Assembly: GCA_015099395.1 (NCBI GenBank)
Contig: AP024096.1
Location: forward strand, 7,357,485-7,421,484
DNA: 64,000 bases
Reading direction: 5' to 3'
Source: Ktedonobacteria bacterium brp13
GTDB taxonomy: Bacteria; Chloroflexota; Ktedonobacteria; Ktedonobacterales; Ktedonobacteraceae
The position numbers were made by a program, and so were the translations under genes. The notes beneath the pieces are model-generated. The model searched no databases. It saw nothing but the letters and a program-made list of their open reading frames with translations, and was not told where the DNA came from. Shown here piece by piece: positions 26,845 to 34,881 of the stretch. Positions within the stretch are counted from its first letter, which is position 1; the number at the start of each line of letters is the position of its first letter.

Positions 26845-27833
26845 TGCATATCGTTCTGTTCGATCTGGTAGGAGAGTAGTTGTGCTTCTAACTCTTGCCA
26901 GGCCTGAAGCTCGATTTCAGCGTTTGAATAGCGTCGGTGTTCATTCATCGCCTGTTGGAACTTTGTGGTTACACGTTGACGAAAGTTTGCCAGGATGGGA
27001 CGTTGTATCTCTAGCCGTGGCATGACACGTAGCTCAATCTCATGAGATGAATAGAAATCCTCCTTATCAAAGGCCAGAGAGATAAGATCGCTGAAGGTAG
27101 CCAACAGGTTCTGACGTTGTGTTGAAAAGTAAGCTGGCTGTGTACTTGAAGCTAACAGGCAACCAGCGATCTTACCTTCGAAGCGAATCGGATGTGCGGC
27201 TGCACTTACCTCGTGCTCATCTTTAATGACCGGGAATGTCTTATTGGTATCGAGATCATCATCGCTCACAATATGACGAACCTCAACAGCGTAGCCTGAG
27301 AGAGACTCAAGGCCCAGAAAGAGTACATCATGTTCGAGATCAGCAGTCCAGGGAGGTGTACCTTTGCCAGCGCGCTCGCGTAAGCTACGAATTTTCTGGT
27401 CGGGACCAGGTTTCATGCATTGGACAAGCTTCACTGCCATTCCCAGACGATTAGGATCAAGTTGAGCGAGCGCCTGTTTCAAGACAGCATCGCTGATGCG
27501 CCAGAAGCGCAAGCTCTCGGTTGTCGTCGTACGAATATTGAGAACCTGTGCGAAGAACTCTGAGGGGATATGTTCAGAAGTATCTTCGGTCAACCAGGAG
27601 CCAATATCAGTATAGGTATCGGAGAGCGCCTCAATTAACTCCTGACGTTGGGCGGTAGTAACAACTTGCAGCAAATGGATGAGATGAGGTTTTTGCGGTT
27701 TCGACTCGCCGCTGGCCCAGCGAGATAGCGTCATGCTTGTGACCCCCAACGCAGCTGAGAGGCGTTGACGTTCAGAAGTTGATTTTATAATGCTCTGCAA
27801 AACGTTGGGCCAGGATGGAGGAGGGGTGACCAT
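26832..27833 (-). CDS. XRE-type HTH regulator with GAF-like domain
   Basis: A 333-residue protein. The N-terminal helix-turn-helix (LSAALGVTSMTLSRWASGES, then KPHLIHLLQV) is of the XRE/Cro kind. Residues about 90-260 form a GAF-like sensor (FPVIKDEHEVSAAAHPIRFE, IAGCLLASSTQP, NLLATFSDLISLAF). The last 70 residues are a helical region rich in Q and E. One-component regulators of this build are frequent in Ktedonobacteria-type genomes. It converges with the NtrC-type gene, so it is not in its operon. Ligand and targets unknown. Confidence 0.8.
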   Translation of the reverse strand: MVTPPPSWPNVLQSIIKSTSERQRLSAALGVTSMTLSRWASGESKPQKPHLIHLLQVVTTAQRQELIEALSDTYTDIGSWLTEDTSEHIPSEFFAQVLNIRTTTTESLRFWRISDAVLKQALAQLDPNRLGMAVKLVQCMKPGPDQKIRSLRERAGKGTPPWTADLEHDVLFLGLESLSGYAVEVRHIVSDDDLDTNKTFPVIKDEHEVSAAAHPIRFEGKIAGCLLASSTQPAYFSTQRQNLLATFSDLISLAFDKEDFYSSHEIELRVMPRLEIQRPILANFRQRVTTKFQQAMNEHRRYSNAEIELQAWQELEAQLLSYQIEQNDMHAQF

Positions 27834-28109
27834 GTCTTTATCTCCTCAGTGCTACTATGACTATGAAATAAGATGTAGTCGGGTTCTTTGGCATATGATA
27901 GCAGAGGAAGTGCAGAGAGTCAACTCTTAAACATCATTAACATCATTTGTATCAATTACATAAAGAAGCCTAGTGAATTACAAAAAGCTTGTGAGTCAAA
28001 GATAGCAAAAGGAGTCACAAGAGTAACAAAGAAGTTGTACTTCTCATTAGAAATCTGTATCATAATAATAGGAGAGAAGGCATACTGCTTGGAGGGATAG
28101 GTGGAGTAA

Positions 28110-28496
28110 ATGCCAAAGCGGATAATTGTGGTAGATGATGAGAGAGAGATACGAGAGATCATCTCTTTTGTGCTGACGCGACATGGTTTTGAGGTAGAAT
28201 CAGTATGCAATGGCCAGCAGCTTCACCGGCTGCTTACCTTACAACTACCCGATTTAATCATATTAGATGTCATGATGCCAGGAGAGGATGGTTATCACAT
28301 CTGTAGCTGGCTGAGAAGCGAACCAGTGACACGTCACATACCAGTAATGATGATAACAGCGCATCCTGAAGATATTTATGAACGCATCAGTATTGACCTG
28401 GGAGCGGCGGAGCATATTACCAAGCCGTTTCACCCACTAGAGGTTGCTGAAAAAGTCAAAGCGATACTTGAAATAGAGGCCTCGAATCGGTCATAA
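28110..28496 (+). CDS. Single-domain response regulator (CheY/Spo0F-like)
   Basis: A 128-residue receiver with every key residue: DDERE acidic pocket, phosphoacceptor in IILDVMMPGEDG, the switch threonine (MMITAH) and lysine (ITKPFHP). There is no output domain, so it passes phosphate on or acts by protein contact. GGAGG at 28090-28094 and GGTGGAG nearer the ATG are both possible ribosome sites. No kinase is adjacent; the nearest is at 22843. Confidence 0.93.
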   Translation: MPKRIIVVDDEREIREIISFVLTRHGFEVESVCNGQQLHRLLTLQLPDLIILDVMMPGEDGYHICSWLRSEPVTRHIPVMMITAHPEDIYERISIDLGAAEHITKPFHPLEVAEKVKAILEIEASNRS

Positions 28497-28635
28497 TTAA
28501 AAAAATACATGTGCGCAAGAAAATGCGTCGCTATTCGTCAGAAAAAAGTGTCATAAAGTACTTGTCTCTGTGCTGAAAAATTGGTATCATTACAAGCAAG
28601 AGCGGTCCTGACGAGTTCAAGGAAGCAGTGTGGCT

Positions 28636-29097
28636 ATGCCAAATAGATATGAACGAGAGATAGAAGAGATCTTACGCAATATGGATGAAGTGGACCCCAA
28701 AGCGGCTAAGAGCCAGAAATTTGGGGAGCGTTTCCGCAAGAGTCCTGGTCCTCGCTTGCGTGTGCAGCAGCCTCGATCATTTTCATGGAATCTATCGACA
28801 CCAGAGCGTCTTCTGGTGGCTGCGATTATTCTTGCTTTAGTAGCTGGTGCTATTGCATATGTAGCGCGTGTAAGTCTTATCACCTTACTGTTAGCGTTGA
28901 TCAGTTTTGTATGTTTAATCGGAGTTGCTATTTCGTCGTTTGTCGCGCAACCACGGCGTGCGCGTTCGCGTTCGCAGCAATACGGCAATGTCACCATTAC
29001 ACCATTGCGACGTGGACCATTCAGCACGATCAGAACGCAATGGAATCTTTTCATTCTCAAATTACGGTATCGACGCAAGAACGGCAAGCGCGAGTAA
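28636..29097 (+). CDS. Two-helix membrane protein with conserved N-terminal helix
   Basis: A 153-residue protein starting MPNRYEREIEEILRNMDEVD, an amphipathic cytosolic helix typical of small Chloroflexota membrane proteins. A basic linker is followed by two adjacent membrane helices (LLVAAIILALVAGAIAYVA and LITLLLALISFVCLIGVAIS) and a basic tail. A GTG at 28630 is a possible alternative start. Overlapping long frames on both strands are shadows, since only this frame has the two clean membrane helices. Role unknown; it lies just before the tRNA pair. Confidence 0.75.
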   Translation: MPNRYEREIEEILRNMDEVDPKAAKSQKFGERFRKSPGPRLRVQQPRSFSWNLSTPERLLVAAIILALVAGAIAYVARVSLITLLLALISFVCLIGVAISSFVAQPRRARSRSQQYGNVTITPLRRGPFSTIRTQWNLFILKLRYRRKNGKRE

Positions 29098-29137
29098 GCG
29101 AGTTTTCAACGAGTTTTGAAAAGAACAGAAAAAGTGC

Positions 29138-29166
29138 TTGACAAAGCTCTAGAGGGGTGTTATAGT
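29138..29166 (+). promoter_or_regulatory. tRNA promoter
   Basis: TTGACA (29138-29143), 17-base spacer, TATAGT (29161-29166), 12 bases before tRNA-Pro. A near-perfect stable-RNA promoter. Confidence 0.92.
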
Positions 29167-29178
29167 ATGCCCTGTTGA

Positions 29179-29251
29179 CGGGGTGTGGCGCAGTTGGTAG
29201 CGCGCCTGGTTTGGGACCAGGAGGTCCGCGGTTCGAGTCCGCGCACCCCGA
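29179..29251 (+). tRNA. tRNA-Pro (TGG)
   Basis: Acceptor stem CGGGGTG / CACCCCG with discriminator A, anticodon stem CCTGG / CCAGG around loop TTTGGGA (anticodon TGG), and T-loop GTTCGAG. No CCA is encoded. Confidence 0.95.
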
Positions 29252-29255
29252 TTCT

Positions 29256-29327
29256 GCGGGAGTAACTCAGTGGTAGAGTTCCTGCCTTCCAAGCAGGCTG
29301 TCGCGAGTTCGAATCTCGTCTCCCGCT
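29256..29327 (+). tRNA. tRNA-Gly (TCC)
   Basis: Acceptor stem GCGGGAG / CTCCCGC, discriminator T, anticodon stem CCTGC / GCAGG around CTTCCAA (anticodon TCC), T-loop GTTCGAA. A T-run follows and ends the transcript shared with tRNA-Pro. It marks the border to the plasmid-like region and is a possible integration site for it. Confidence 0.95.
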
Positions 29328-29442
29328 TTTTTCTATAGATCGTTCTTCTCAAGAGAGGCCACAAGCCGCTTCATACGAAGCAAGCTGCGAGGCGGCCGGA
29401 GGGGAACGGTTTTTTTTATGGGACAATGGTGCATCGCGACAC

Positions 29443-29650
29443 CCTGCTACGCTTTTGGGCGATATCCTGCCTCGATGACAGGAACAGCCTGTCCCAAAAA
29501 AGGATGTCGCAAGGAATGCTGGCTTGTGACATCCTGTCTCAAGTGTGTAGGCAGCCTGCCTCATTTTGGGGTGAGAGCCTGCCTCGTGAGATACAACATT
29601 CTGCCTATGCACTGTTCCAAAAGCCTGCCTTTTCAGGCTCTGCCATCCTG
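29443..29650. repeat. Iteron-like array with 22-23-bp period
   Basis: The motif CCTG(C/T)C(T/C) recurs at 29443, 29466, 29488, 29533, 29555, 29578, 29600 (TCTGCC), 29624 and 29647. Steps are 22-24 bases, with one degenerate place near 29510. The spacer bases vary. The period is not a multiple of three, so it is not a coding repeat. The rest of the 29328-29780 gap is C/T-rich (29650-29720) with no gene that I trust. Confidence 0.65.
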
Positions 29651-29780
29651 CTCCCCTACCCCACCCTGCCCTACCTCACCTTACCTTTCATCTGCCTCTC
29701 TGCTCCCCCTCATGCAACGTTACCATAGGAACAGATCACTCACGAGTACAGCAATGCTGTTTGAAGGAGGCAAGGAACGT

Positions 29781-31055
29781 ATGAGTTTGCATGAAACAAA
29801 TCCAGGAGCTTTCTCGCTTGAAGATGCTCAGGAGCAGTCCCGATCTACTACGCATCGCCGTCGCGCGACGAAGGTCACCCAGGCTCGTGCCAAAGCACAG
29901 AGAGCGAAAACAGATCATGAAGAACACGTACGACAACAGCAAAAAGCAAAACATGAACCTGAGCATGAAGAACGAGAGGAGGAAACGAAATCTCAAACGT
30001 TACAGGCCCGAAGGCGAGCAAGGATGACCATAGAGCGAGCCATTAATGATTACCTTGATGATCATGCTGGAGGCAATCATAGTGACAAAACACTCGAGTG
30101 GCATCGTACCTCCCTCGGACTGCTTCAGAGGTATCTGAAAAATGGGCGCGATATCACGCTCGTCGGCGAAATTGATGCTCCTGATATCGTTGCCTGGTTT
30201 ACTTACCTGCGCAAAACCCCGGGCGGGCACGGAAAAATGCGTAGTGAACGGACAGTCCAGACTTATGCCCGTTCGGCACGAGCCTTCTTTTATTGGCTCG
30301 TCCGGCAAGGAACCATTACGGAGAATCCTTTTGAACGTGTCACCTTTCCAAAGGTGGGCAAGCCGTTAATCAAAACGATTAGCGAAGAAGAATTTGAGCA
30401 ACTTTTGCTAGCCTGTGCTCCACCTAATGAGGAAGGGCAATTTGCAGAACGAGCTGCCGTACGCAATCGGGCTATCCTTTGGCTCTTCTATGATAGCGGC
30501 ATTCGCCTTTCAGAGTTAATCAATCTGCGTCTGGGGGATTTTGATCGCAAGCATGGACTTATTACGGTCAAGGGAAAGGGATCAAAAGAACGAAGGATTG
30601 CACTTGGCCAAAACTGTTTGCGTAATGTGCTTCACTATCTGGATCGGCATCGACCTGATGAGAAAGAATTAGCCGAATGGGGTAGTCTCGGGGAAGATCA
30701 TGTTTTCCTTGCCGAAACCCGCAAACCGCTCACGAAAAATAGCGTGACCCTCTTGTTTGTGCGCCTGAAAAAGCGAGCGGGAATCACTGGCAAGCGTATT
30801 AGTCCACACATTTTCCGTCACACCTTTGCTATTCGATATCTCAAACTGAGTCGGGACCCTTTCAGCCTTCAAGAGCTATTAGGACATGAAGATATTGCAA
30901 CGGTAAAGCTGTATATGCATATGAATGATGAGGAAATTCAGGAAAAGAAGAGAGAATATAGCCCGAGTGATCATCTTTCCGCTCGTATGCCTGGACCACG
31001 GGAGACGAGACGGAGAGGGTACCGACCAGCTGACCAAAACGGGAACAAGAAGTAG
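29781..31055 (+). CDS. Tyrosine recombinase (XerC/D-like), complete
   Basis: A 424-residue integrase. A charged, coiled-coil-like N-terminal extension (residues 1-75) is followed by the core-binding domain (about 78-175: AINDYLDDHAGGNHSDKTLE) and the catalytic domain (about 200-400) with all residues: Arg in YDSGIRLSE, Lys in VKGKGSKERR, HIFRHTF, LGHEDI and the tyrosine in VKLYMHM. The start is fixed by GAAGGAGG 10 bases before ATG 29781; the long open frame upstream (from 29418) is the repeat array. As the first gene after tRNA-Gly it is the likely integrase of the region, or a resolvase for a multimeric plasmid. Confidence 0.93.
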   Translation: MSLHETNPGAFSLEDAQEQSRSTTHRRRATKVTQARAKAQRAKTDHEEHVRQQQKAKHEPEHEEREEETKSQTLQARRRARMTIERAINDYLDDHAGGNHSDKTLEWHRTSLGLLQRYLKNGRDITLVGEIDAPDIVAWFTYLRKTPGGHGKMRSERTVQTYARSARAFFYWLVRQGTITENPFERVTFPKVGKPLIKTISEEEFEQLLLACAPPNEEGQFAERAAVRNRAILWLFYDSGIRLSELINLRLGDFDRKHGLITVKGKGSKERRIALGQNCLRNVLHYLDRHRPDEKELAEWGSLGEDHVFLAETRKPLTKNSVTLLFVRLKKRAGITGKRISPHIFRHTFAIRYLKLSRDPFSLQELLGHEDIATVKLYMHMNDEEIQEKKREYSPSDHLSARMPGPRETRRRGYRPADQNGNKK

Positions 31056-31228
31056 TGAAAGGGACTCCCTGCCGCCACATGTGTGTGATTGCTGTGACGG
31101 CAGGGTCGGGTGTGCCAGATATGGTGGACTCAAGCAAGAGATGTCTCTTTCTTTGATGTAACCAAGCCTGAGCATACCTGTTCCGCCTCTTCCATATTCG
31201 CTCATACAGATTGTGAAGGAGAAAGAAT

Positions 31229-31759
31229 GTGAATAGGAAGAAGAATCTGACTGAAGAGCACCTTTTAATGTTGCGAGAGGGGCTGCGAGGTCATCACTTG
31301 GAAACAATGATACTCCTGGCGCTTGTCACAGGGATACGGCGTGACGAGCTCCGACGTTTAACGTGGTCCGAAATTGATCTGCAAACAGGTGTGATGCATG
31401 TCTTGAACGTGAAAACAAAGAACTCTGTTCGACAGATACACTTGCCTGAAAACGTTGTCTTTCTGCTCAGGCAGCATGCTCTGCGTCAGGAGCAGCAGAG
31501 TGACACAACGACAGCCAGATCGCACCTTGGCCTCGTTTTTCCTGACGGTACTGGAGGAGAACTGAGCATTCAGCGCTTTTTGCAAGACTGGTATGCTGCG
31601 CTCGAACAAGTAGGATTACCACGCCGATGTTTTCACTCTGTACGTTTTCTCGTCGGGCGTCGTCTGTTTACACAACAACAAGCAGACAGAGAGAGGTGTG
31701 ATGGCAAGAAAGGCGATCTTGGCAAGAACTCTAGTGGAGAGGAGCCTCATGATGAGTGA
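31229..31759 (+). pseudogene. Truncated tyrosine recombinase
   Basis: A 176-codon frame from a GTG with GAAGGAG upstream. It contains only the start of an integrase catalytic domain: Arg in VTGIRRDELRRL, Lys in VKTKNSVRQI and a degenerate HSVRF box. It then becomes low-complexity and stops before the H/W and tyrosine motifs, and it also lacks the core-binding domain. It probably derives from a second integrase of the XerD kind. A short protein could still be made. The downstream bases to 32045 keep an open frame but show no family resemblance. Confidence 0.7.
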
Positions 31760-31891
31760 GAGCGAGGCAAAGGGAGTCCACGCTATCACCTTGATGCCTA
31801 TCCGTTCTGTCCCGGATGGACGTTCCTCTCTGCATTCTCTACGCCTTTTCTGCCAAGAATGCGAGAGGAGGGATGGGTACAGCGTGTTGCA

Positions 31892-32015
31892 GTACTTGTC
31901 CAAAGAAATTGTGGACGGGGACGGTGATTGCCTGTACTGTTGGCATTTTTCTGAACAGGTACAGCATTTTTGTGGACGCGTCCGGTATTCTTCTGGACGT
32001 GTCCGGCGTTTTTAT
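31892..32015. repeat. 21-bp direct repeats upstream of parM, candidate centromere
   Basis: Four consecutive 21-base units begin at 31932, 31953, 31974 and 31995, with a shared pattern (GGAC.(C/T)GTCCGG..TTTTT in the best two). Two weaker units lie before them, from 31892. The array ends 43 bases before the ParM-like start. Direct repeats in the promoter region of parM are the usual place and form of the parC centromere. Confidence 0.6.
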
Positions 32016-32058
32016 GGATTCGTTGTAAAAAGCTATCAAAGATGAATGGAGAGTACAT

Positions 32059-33129
32059 ATGGACAGAAATGTTCCCATCTATTATGCTGGATTTGAGGTC
32101 GGCTCAGGCTTCTCTGGTTTGAAACTGCTTCCAGCTGATGGGCTCACGCTTGCCCAAGACCTGGTCACACTTCCGAGTTTCCTCGCTGATGGAGATGTAC
32201 GCTTTTTGCTCCAAGGCAGTGATCTCGAAGCAAAGCTTGCTGACGTGCTCCAGGATGAAGAGTATGTTTTGACTTGGCAGGATCGCACGTACTTTCTCGG
32301 TCATTTGCTTGAGCACGGCACCTATTGTACGAATGCATTCAGCGATGAACGTCGGTATTGGTCGGAGCATGCACAAGCCTTGCTGCTTTGTCTCGCGTGT
32401 ATCCTCATTCCTGAACGTTGCTTCGAGCTTCGTCTGGTAACGGCTCTTCCTGTCAGCCTCTACGATCACGCACGACGTCAACAGGTCAGAAACGCGCTCT
32501 CAAAGCACTATCACTTTACCTTTAACGGACGCGCCCGCGAGGTGAACGTGGTGTGTGGGTATGTCGCGATGGAAGGACAAGGCATTCTGATTCACTGTGG
32601 TGATGCCAGTAGCGATCAAGCGGTTATCGATGTGGGTGAGCGGACTGCTGATTTAGTTGCAGCCAACGGGCAACGACTTCTTATGCGCTTCTGTAAAGGT
32701 GAACAATTTGGAACGGGTCAGCTTGTGGAGGATTTGCAGCAATTGGGACTGCGCTATCGTCGCAAACTGCCTATTGAGAAAGTCCATGCCGTGTTGACTG
32801 CCTATGCCCATCATCGCTCCTACCTACGGCTTCCAGGCTCCATTCCAGATGATGAGATCACCGCTGTGATTCAAGGGTCCATTCAGCGCGTTGCCCGCCC
32901 TCTCTCCTCCTTTATCATTGGTACTTGGAATGTCGAAGAGGCCCCTGCTGGAACCCAATTCGAGACCATTTATCTGGGAGGAGGAGGGGCCTACTACTTT
33001 GAGGAAGTGATTCGCCAGGCCTTGCCAGACTGCCATATTGTCACCGTACCAGATCCCGAACACGCTAATATCTGTGGCTATGCGGAACTTGCCGCTTCCC
33101 TGGATGAGGATCGCTGGGAGGTGAACTAA
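32059..33129 (+). CDS. ParM-like actin-fold plasmid segregation ATPase
   Basis: A 356-residue actin-like protein. The N-terminal YAGFEVGSGFSGLKLL replaces the classical DIG.G phosphate-1 loop. VTALPVSLYD is the connecting strand, VIDVGERTADLVAANG is phosphate loop 2, and IYLGGGGAYYF is the adenosine motif. PEHANICGYAELA at the end is typical of ParM/StbA and Alp-type proteins. It should form ATP-dependent filaments that push plasmid copies apart, binding the adaptor encoded next. The stop TAA at 33127-33129 directly precedes the ATG of the adaptor, so they are one operon. The 21-bp repeats just upstream fit a centromere. Confidence 0.85.
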   Translation: MDRNVPIYYAGFEVGSGFSGLKLLPADGLTLAQDLVTLPSFLADGDVRFLLQGSDLEAKLADVLQDEEYVLTWQDRTYFLGHLLEHGTYCTNAFSDERRYWSEHAQALLLCLACILIPERCFELRLVTALPVSLYDHARRQQVRNALSKHYHFTFNGRAREVNVVCGYVAMEGQGILIHCGDASSDQAVIDVGERTADLVAANGQRLLMRFCKGEQFGTGQLVEDLQQLGLRYRRKLPIEKVHAVLTAYAHHRSYLRLPGSIPDDEITAVIQGSIQRVARPLSSFIIGTWNVEEAPAGTQFETIYLGGGGAYYFEEVIRQALPDCHIVTVPDPEHANICGYAELAASLDEDRWEVN

Positions 33130-33426
33130 ATGCGCACAGATGAGGATGTCTATTGGAGTACAAGTCTGCCGAAGAATCACGAAGCTTTACAAGCGCTGGA
33201 TGTGTTCTGTAAAGACTGGGGAGGACTGACCCGTGCAGAAGCGACGCGTCGGATACTTATCGAATGGGAGAAACTTCGCAATGGGAAGGCGATTTCTGCC
33301 TGGAGTCCAAACGCTTCTGCTCAATCGGCCCCGCCAATTTCCTTTGAGGGAACACGAAGAGTTGAACAAAAACCACACCTCTCGAATAGGGTAGCCAAAG
33401 CAGCAAGTCAAGTCCTTGATGATTAA
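33130..33426 (+). CDS. ParR-like adaptor protein
   Basis: A 98-residue protein directly joined to parM. The N-terminal part (VYWSTSLPKNHEALQALDVF, then LTRAEATRRILIEWEKLR) has the strand-helix-helix order of ribbon-helix-helix DNA-binding proteins. The tail is polar, as in ParR, where it binds ParM filaments. The assignment rests on size, fold pattern and position after ParM. Confidence 0.65.
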   Translation: MRTDEDVYWSTSLPKNHEALQALDVFCKDWGGLTRAEATRRILIEWEKLRNGKAISAWSPNASAQSAPPISFEGTRRVEQKPHLSNRVAKAASQVLDD

Positions 33427-33798
33427 TCATCTGGGATAGACAAGAGTATGCGTGGGGAACGGTTGATCGATCTTCACGCATTGCTCTTCTCGAAGTTTGT
33501 GCCTCTCCCTCCTTCTCTCTGCCAGCCCTCTCCCTGCCCCTGCTGTCCTTTTTCTTAGACTTTCTGCATTTTGTACAGTTTTCTTCTGCTTTTTGTGAAA
33601 CATGTGTAGGGTGTGGATCTCGCTTGCAGAATGATGACTCCTGGTTTTATTGGTATTGCAGAGGTACGACGTGTCGAGCAACGATGTATGCAATTGGCGC
33701 AGCATATCTAAGGAGTCTTGTCAGGATACAGACAACCACAGTGAACGGATGACACGAGAGCTTTTCCCGCTGGGCACATGCTTCTCCAGATTAAGAGC
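33427..33798. other. Non-coding gap after parR
   Basis: Contains a C/T-rich tract on the plus strand (about 33497-33552, CCTCTCCCTCC-type). No convincing gene; open frames here have no protein-like character. Confidence 0.5.
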
Positions 33799-34205
33799 TT
33801 ATCCGAAAACCTTAGTAAAGATGAGTTGAGCACAAGTGCAATGGAGAAAAGCAAGGTAGTTGGCAGTCTTCTTTTCCAACGAATGAGCAGACGGCGAGAG
33901 CGGTTGAGTCAAGACTGTGTTCGCTTGATCACCCATCGTCGCGCACGATATCCCGGAATAGTGATTTTCTCGGCTTTTTTTCACCGCGACTACGAATATG
34001 ATCGAGATAGCCACGTGCTCTCATGAAAAGGCCCATGAGTGGGTAGTCGTAGCCCGCATCCATATACATGATAGCTTCAAATGCTTGCCGGTCCGCCTTT
34101 GGCATGCGATGGCGCAGGCGGCATCAGCGGTTGGACACGCTCCCAGAATTCATCAGTCACTTCCCATGGTCGTGTTATTGGCATCGGTTCCTCTTCCTGT
34201 GTCAT
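33799..34205 (-). pseudogene. IS5-type transposase remnant
   Basis: From ATG 34205 the frame reads MPITRPWEVTDEFWERVQPL and then PPAPSHAKGG, the N-terminus of an IS5-type transposase. After a deletion and stops, the C-terminal part appears as RGYLDHIRSRGEKK, then in another frame IPGYRARRWVIKRTQS and a stop, ending NYLAFLHCTCAQLIFTKVFG. At least one frameshift, one stop and loss of the catalytic middle make it inactive. Its start overlaps the end of the Nudix gene by 4 bases, which is probably chance. Confidence 0.75.
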
Positions 34206-34837
34206 TCGTTCACCATTCCTCCCGAACGGAAGACTTCGCTGTCTGACAAATTATCTGGCAATGTGCCAGTCGCAATCGCTTGCAATACCCCATCCTGGTA
34301 AGAACAGTAATATTCCTGAGGGTTCGGATGAGCCAGCATTTGGGGCAAAAAATATGGAATATTGTCTACTACCGCTGGATTGGACCGATCACATACCCAG
34401 TCTAACTTCTTCCAAGAGAGCAAACCCTCAGGCGTGAGACGATCGGGCTCGATTGGAAAATTGGGAGCAAGATGAGCAAGAAAGGCATACATTCCACGCC
34501 TAGATGGCGTGTGCGTATTGAGAACAGTCCAGGTGACCAAGCCTGCAAAACGCAACTCCTGAGCTTGATGTAAATCAATTTCGGCCTCTTCCATCATTTC
34601 GCGATGGATATTACTCAAAGGGGTCTCCCCTGTCTCAATCTTTCCACCCAAGCCATTCCAGCGGTTCGCATTGGGAGGATTACTACGGTAGAGCATCAAC
34701 ACTTGGTCGCCGTGGAGGCAGAAACAGATGGTCAGGGTTTCTGGCCGAAGTGCCTTTTGCTCATGTAGAATGAGACTCTCCTGACTGATACTCGGGCAGA
34801 GGAGAAGAAGCCCACTCTCCAGAAGCAAAGAACGCAA
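34202..34837 (-). CDS. Nudix hydrolase (MutT-like)
   Basis: A 211-residue protein with a clear Nudix box, GGKIETGETPLSNIHREMMEEA, preceded by RWNGLGG. Nudix enzymes cleave nucleoside diphosphates linked to another group; the 8-oxo-dGTP type is the closest pattern. The domain lies at about residues 30-165. The start is weak: TTG 34837 is used because no ATG is suitable, and the frame continues open upstream toward the left end of the ISAzo13 element at 34882, which may have cut off the original 5' end. A damaged inverted copy of its first 45 codons lies at 37656-37789. Confidence 0.8.
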   Translation of the reverse strand: MRSLLLESGLLLLCPSISQESLILHEQKALRPETLTICFCLHGDQVLMLYRSNPPNANRWNGLGGKIETGETPLSNIHREMMEEAEIDLHQAQELRFAGLVTWTVLNTHTPSRRGMYAFLAHLAPNFPIEPDRLTPEGLLSWKKLDWVCDRSNPAVVDNIPYFLPQMLAHPNPQEYYCSYQDGVLQAIATGTLPDNLSDSEVFRSGGMVNE

Positions 34838-34858
34838 GTGGTCAGCAACCCTGATAAT
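34731..34858. repeat. Inverted repeat, copy 1 (5' end of the Nudix gene)
   Basis: About 130 bases are repeated in reverse orientation at 37656-37789 with scattered mismatches and one 2-base insertion. Between the two copies lie an ISAzo13-type element and a PD-(D/E)XK gene. Confidence 0.85.
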
Positions 34859-34881
34859 CGATGCTTTTCTTGCAATCTCTT

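Noticed and set aside
29349-29612. 87-residue minus-strand frame and the long plus-strand frame from 29418 across the repeat array
   Set aside because: The 22-23-bp period is not a multiple of three, the composition is Cys-rich and odd, and the integrase has a proper start with AAGGAGG further downstream.
29443-29650. CRISPR array
   Set aside because: The conserved part is only about 8 bases in a 22-23-bp unit; no repeat-spacer pattern and no cas genes.
31937-32015. CRISPR array
   Set aside because: The 21-bp units are contiguous, without spacers.
31698-32045. 115-residue frame before parM
   Set aside because: Its seven-residue repeats come from the 21-bp DNA repeats, which also read open on the other strand; better explained as a centromere-like site.
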